A DNA stretch of 34,448 nucleotides from a bacterium (GTDB lineage Bacteria > Chloroflexota > Dehalococcoidia > Tepidiformales > Tepidiformaceae). Each line of letters opens with the position of its first letter. Position 1 is the stretch's first letter. The stretch is from assembly GCA_017308185.1 (NCBI GenBank), contig JAFKFP010000106.1, forward strand, positions 1-34,448, given 5' to 3'. Under the pieces are notes generated by a model. The model was not told the origin of the DNA. It made no database searches and saw nothing but the letters and a program-made list of their open reading frames with translations. Made by a program: the position numbers and the translations under genes. Below, in pieces: positions 32,787 through 34,448 of the stretch.

Positions 32787-33247
32787 CATCTGCCACGACG
32801 GCAACGACGACCCAGGTGTACCACGTCTTCATCCGGGCCACGGCACAACAGATCTGGGACGCGATTACGAAGCCCGAGTTCACCTCGCAGTACTTCCACG
32901 GCTCCCGGGTCGAGACAACAGCCCTGGCGGGCTCGCCGATCAAGTACTAGGCGCCCGATGGCACAACGCTCTGGGGCGACGACACTGTGATCGAAGCGGA
33001 TCCGCCGCGGAAGCTGGTCGCCACATGGAGCTCGCCCTGGGACGAGGAGGCGGCCAAGGAGGAGCACAGTCGCGTGACGTGGGAGATCGCCGAACGTGAT
33101 GGTGGCATGTGTCTGCTCACCGTTGTCCACGACCGCCTGGAGAACGCCCCGAAAACGGCCGCGATGATCGCAGGCGAGGGCTGGATGCTAGTGCTCAGCG
33201 GGATGAAGACGCTGCTCGAGACGGGTTCGCCGCTACGCTCTACCTAA
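32783..33247 (+). pseudogene. SRPBCC/AHSA1-like protein with an in-frame amber stop
   Basis: One continuous frame reads YHVFIRATAQQIWDAITKPEFTSQYFHG, then SPIKY, TAG (32948-32950), and goes on with APDGTTLWGDDTVIEADPPRKLVATWS to an end with WMLVLSGMKTLLETG. These are AHSA1-family features over about 154 residues. A single base change explains the stop (for example from Trp, Gln or Lys). It is 4-nt overlapped with the ArsR gene. It is probably inactivated, or the base is wrong; there is no sign of stop-codon readthrough. Confidence 0.8.
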
Positions 33248-33392
33248 GCTGCGAGCTTCCATAGCGTGTGTTTGGATTAGTGGCGTCGGGACAGGACAAC
33301 AAATTGCCTCACGCCCGGGACGTGTCGACGACTTGCAATAGTTGGTAGTTGCCGAGTCGTTGCAGCGATGGGTCGCTGGTAGAATTGGAACG
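33248..33392 (+). promoter_or_regulatory. Upstream region of the CDF gene with leaderless -10
   Basis: TAGAAT lies 7 nt before the ATG at 33393, placing the start of transcription near the start codon as for arsR at 6346 and the gene at 32469. I found no convincing -35 at normal spacing (TTGCAG is only 14 nt away). Short GTTGC repeats occur at 33338-33370. Confidence 0.45.
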
Positions 33393-34448
33393 ATGTCAAC
33401 CCACGGCGCCCACGACAATCACGACGAAGCCGGGCACGTGCATGCGCAGAGTGAAGGCATTCGCGGATTCATTTCTAGCATTGTTCGTCCCCACAGCCAT
33501 GACTCATCGGACAGTGTTGATGACGCACTCGCCGGTTCCGCTGAGGGCATCAAAGCCGTCAAACTCTCGCTTCTGGGACTGGGAGTAACTGCCGCCCTTC
33601 AAGTGGTGATCGTCGCTGTCACCGGTTCGGTCGCGCTGCTCGCCGACACGATTCACAACTTCGGCGATGCCATCACGGCGGTCCCGCTCTGGATCGCCTT
33701 CGCGCTTACAGGTCGCGTGGCCAGTCGGCGCTACACATATGGCTATGGGCGAGCCGAAGACCTCGCTGGTGTCTTCGTTGTCCTGATGATCGCGGCATCC
33801 GCGGTCCTGGCGGGCTATGAGTCCGTTAGCCGCCTAGTAGACCCGCGTCCAATTCACAACCTGGGCCTGGTGGCTCTCGCGGGCTTCCTCGGGTTCATAG
33901 GAAATGAAGCAGTCGCGCAATATCGCATCCGGGTCGGGAAGCGCATAGGAAGCGCCGCGCTCATCGCTGATGGCTACCACGCGCGGACCGACGGCTTCAC
34001 ATCGATAGCGGTCGTGTTTGGCGCCGCTGGAGTGTGGCTCGGCATCAAGCAGGCAGACCCTATCGTCGGCCTCGCGATTACCCTTGCGATTCTCTTCGTC
34101 CTGAAGAGCGCTGTCAGCCAGATGTGGCGACGGCTGATGGACGCGGTCGAGCCTGAGATTCTCCACCAGGCGGAGGAAGCCGCGGCAGGAGTCCCGGGGG
34201 TAGTCGACGTTTCGCTTGTCCGGCCACGCTGGATCGGGCACACCATTCACGCCGAGGCGCGAGTCACGGTAGACCGCGAACTCTCGGTGGCTGATGGGCA
34301 CCGGATCGCGGAGCAAGTAGAACACGCCATGGTGCACGCCGTACCGAAGCTCACCACGGTCATCGTCCATGTGGATCCGTGCGGGCACGATGGCTCGACC
34401 GCATACGGCGTCGATCATCACAAGGCCCATCTCAGCGCCCATTCTCAC
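33393..34448 (+). CDS. Cation diffusion facilitator (CDF) transporter, 3' end outside the window
   Basis: 352 codons are visible with no stop; the gene runs off the right edge. The N-terminus is His-rich (THGAHDNHDEAGHVHA). Six membrane helices follow. The metal site motifs are HNFGD (helix 2) and HARTD (helix 5), both HxxxD, where the zinc-type is HxxxD in each helix. The C-terminal cytoplasmic domain (EPEILHQAEEAAAGVPGVVDVSLVRPRWIGHTIHAEARVTV) has the usual ferredoxin-like fold. It exports divalent metal, Zn or a related ion, against protons. A His-bearing tail (DHHKAHLSAHSH) is still open at the edge. Confidence 0.92.
   Translation, partial: MSTHGAHDNHDEAGHVHAQSEGIRGFISSIVRPHSHDSSDSVDDALAGSAEGIKAVKLSLLGLGVTAALQVVIVAVTGSVALLADTIHNFGDAITAVPLWIAFALTGRVASRRYTYGYGRAEDLAGVFVVLMIAASAVLAGYESVSRLVDPRPIHNLGLVALAGFLGFIGNEAVAQYRIRVGKRIGSAALIADGYHARTDGFTSIAVVFGAAGVWLGIKQADPIVGLAITLAILFVLKSAVSQMWRRLMDAVEPEILHQAEEAAAGVPGVVDVSLVRPRWIGHTIHAEARVTVDRELSVADGHRIAEQVEHAMVHAVPKLTTVIVHVDPCGHDGSTAYGVDHHKAHLSAHSH

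Noticed and set aside
32948-32950. Programmed readthrough or amber recoding in the AHSA1-like gene
   Set aside because: No recoding signal and no other gene in the window shows in-frame amber use; a point mutation or error is simpler.
1-34448. CRISPR arrays, tRNA, rRNA, transposase or integrase genes
   Set aside because: I found no regularly spaced repeats, no cloverleaf or rRNA segments, and no transposase or integrase motifs on reading both strands by eye.

Overview
This is a high-GC bacterial window that is almost entirely a metal and metalloid resistance island: arsenic genes on the left (about 1.7-11.4 kb), a two-component and ABC-transporter stretch in the middle (12.9-18.6 kb), and a copper island on the right (19.2-32.4 kb), ending in a cation diffusion facilitator cut by the right edge. 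Base composition, GTG/TTG starts and several apparently leaderless promoters fit Actinomycetota or Chloroflexota. I cannot fix the phylum from sequence alone. I see no rRNA, tRNA, CRISPR array, transposase or integrase.

Arsenic region. An ArsR repressor (6346, minus) precedes a flavoprotein (ArsO-like) and a frameshifted MFS transporter. Behind them is a MerR-type regulator with an extra Cys-rich C-terminal domain and its own 19-bp-spacer promoter, overlapping a small MerF-like membrane protein and followed by a YnfA-family protein. On the plus strand an ArsR-ArsC fusion, the ArsJ-associated GAPDH, ArsJ and an ACR3 exporter form a second set. This gives two routes for arsenate: reduction to arsenite with export by ACR3, and conversion to 1-arseno-3-phosphoglycerate with export by ArsJ.

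Middle region. A decayed HTH fragment and a broken acetyltransferase precede a single-domain response regulator. A divergent NarL-type regulator and a PAS-GAF histidine kinase are fused by an ATGA overlap. An ABC exporter (ATPase plus permease) is followed by a DUF2938 gene with at least five frame changes and another broken small gene.

Copper region, the most interesting part. A CopA-type ATPase carries a C-terminal extra membrane helix and a cupredoxin-like domain. It is divergent from a copZ-YHS / acetyltransferase / ECF sigma factor operon. The sigma factor has a CxC linker and a five-Cys tail, as in CorE-type (ECF44) metal-responsive sigma factors. An identical bipartite promoter, TGTAACC-N15-CGTCTC, lies in the right orientation upstream of four units: copA, copZ (the sigma factor's own operon), a CopB-like ATPase with a CPD motif, and a DHA2-type MFS exporter. 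I infer a self-amplifying copper regulon. A second minus-strand set (HMA-like membrane protein, Met/His-rich protein, cupredoxin lipoprotein) shares a different 19-bp motif at its starts. A roughly 215-bp imperfect inverted repeat flanks the 7-kb segment from copA to the HMA-like gene.

Several peripheral genes (arginase-family protein, MFS, acetyltransferase, DUF2938, small membrane protein, AHSA1-like) carry frameshifts or a stop, while the long core resistance genes are intact.
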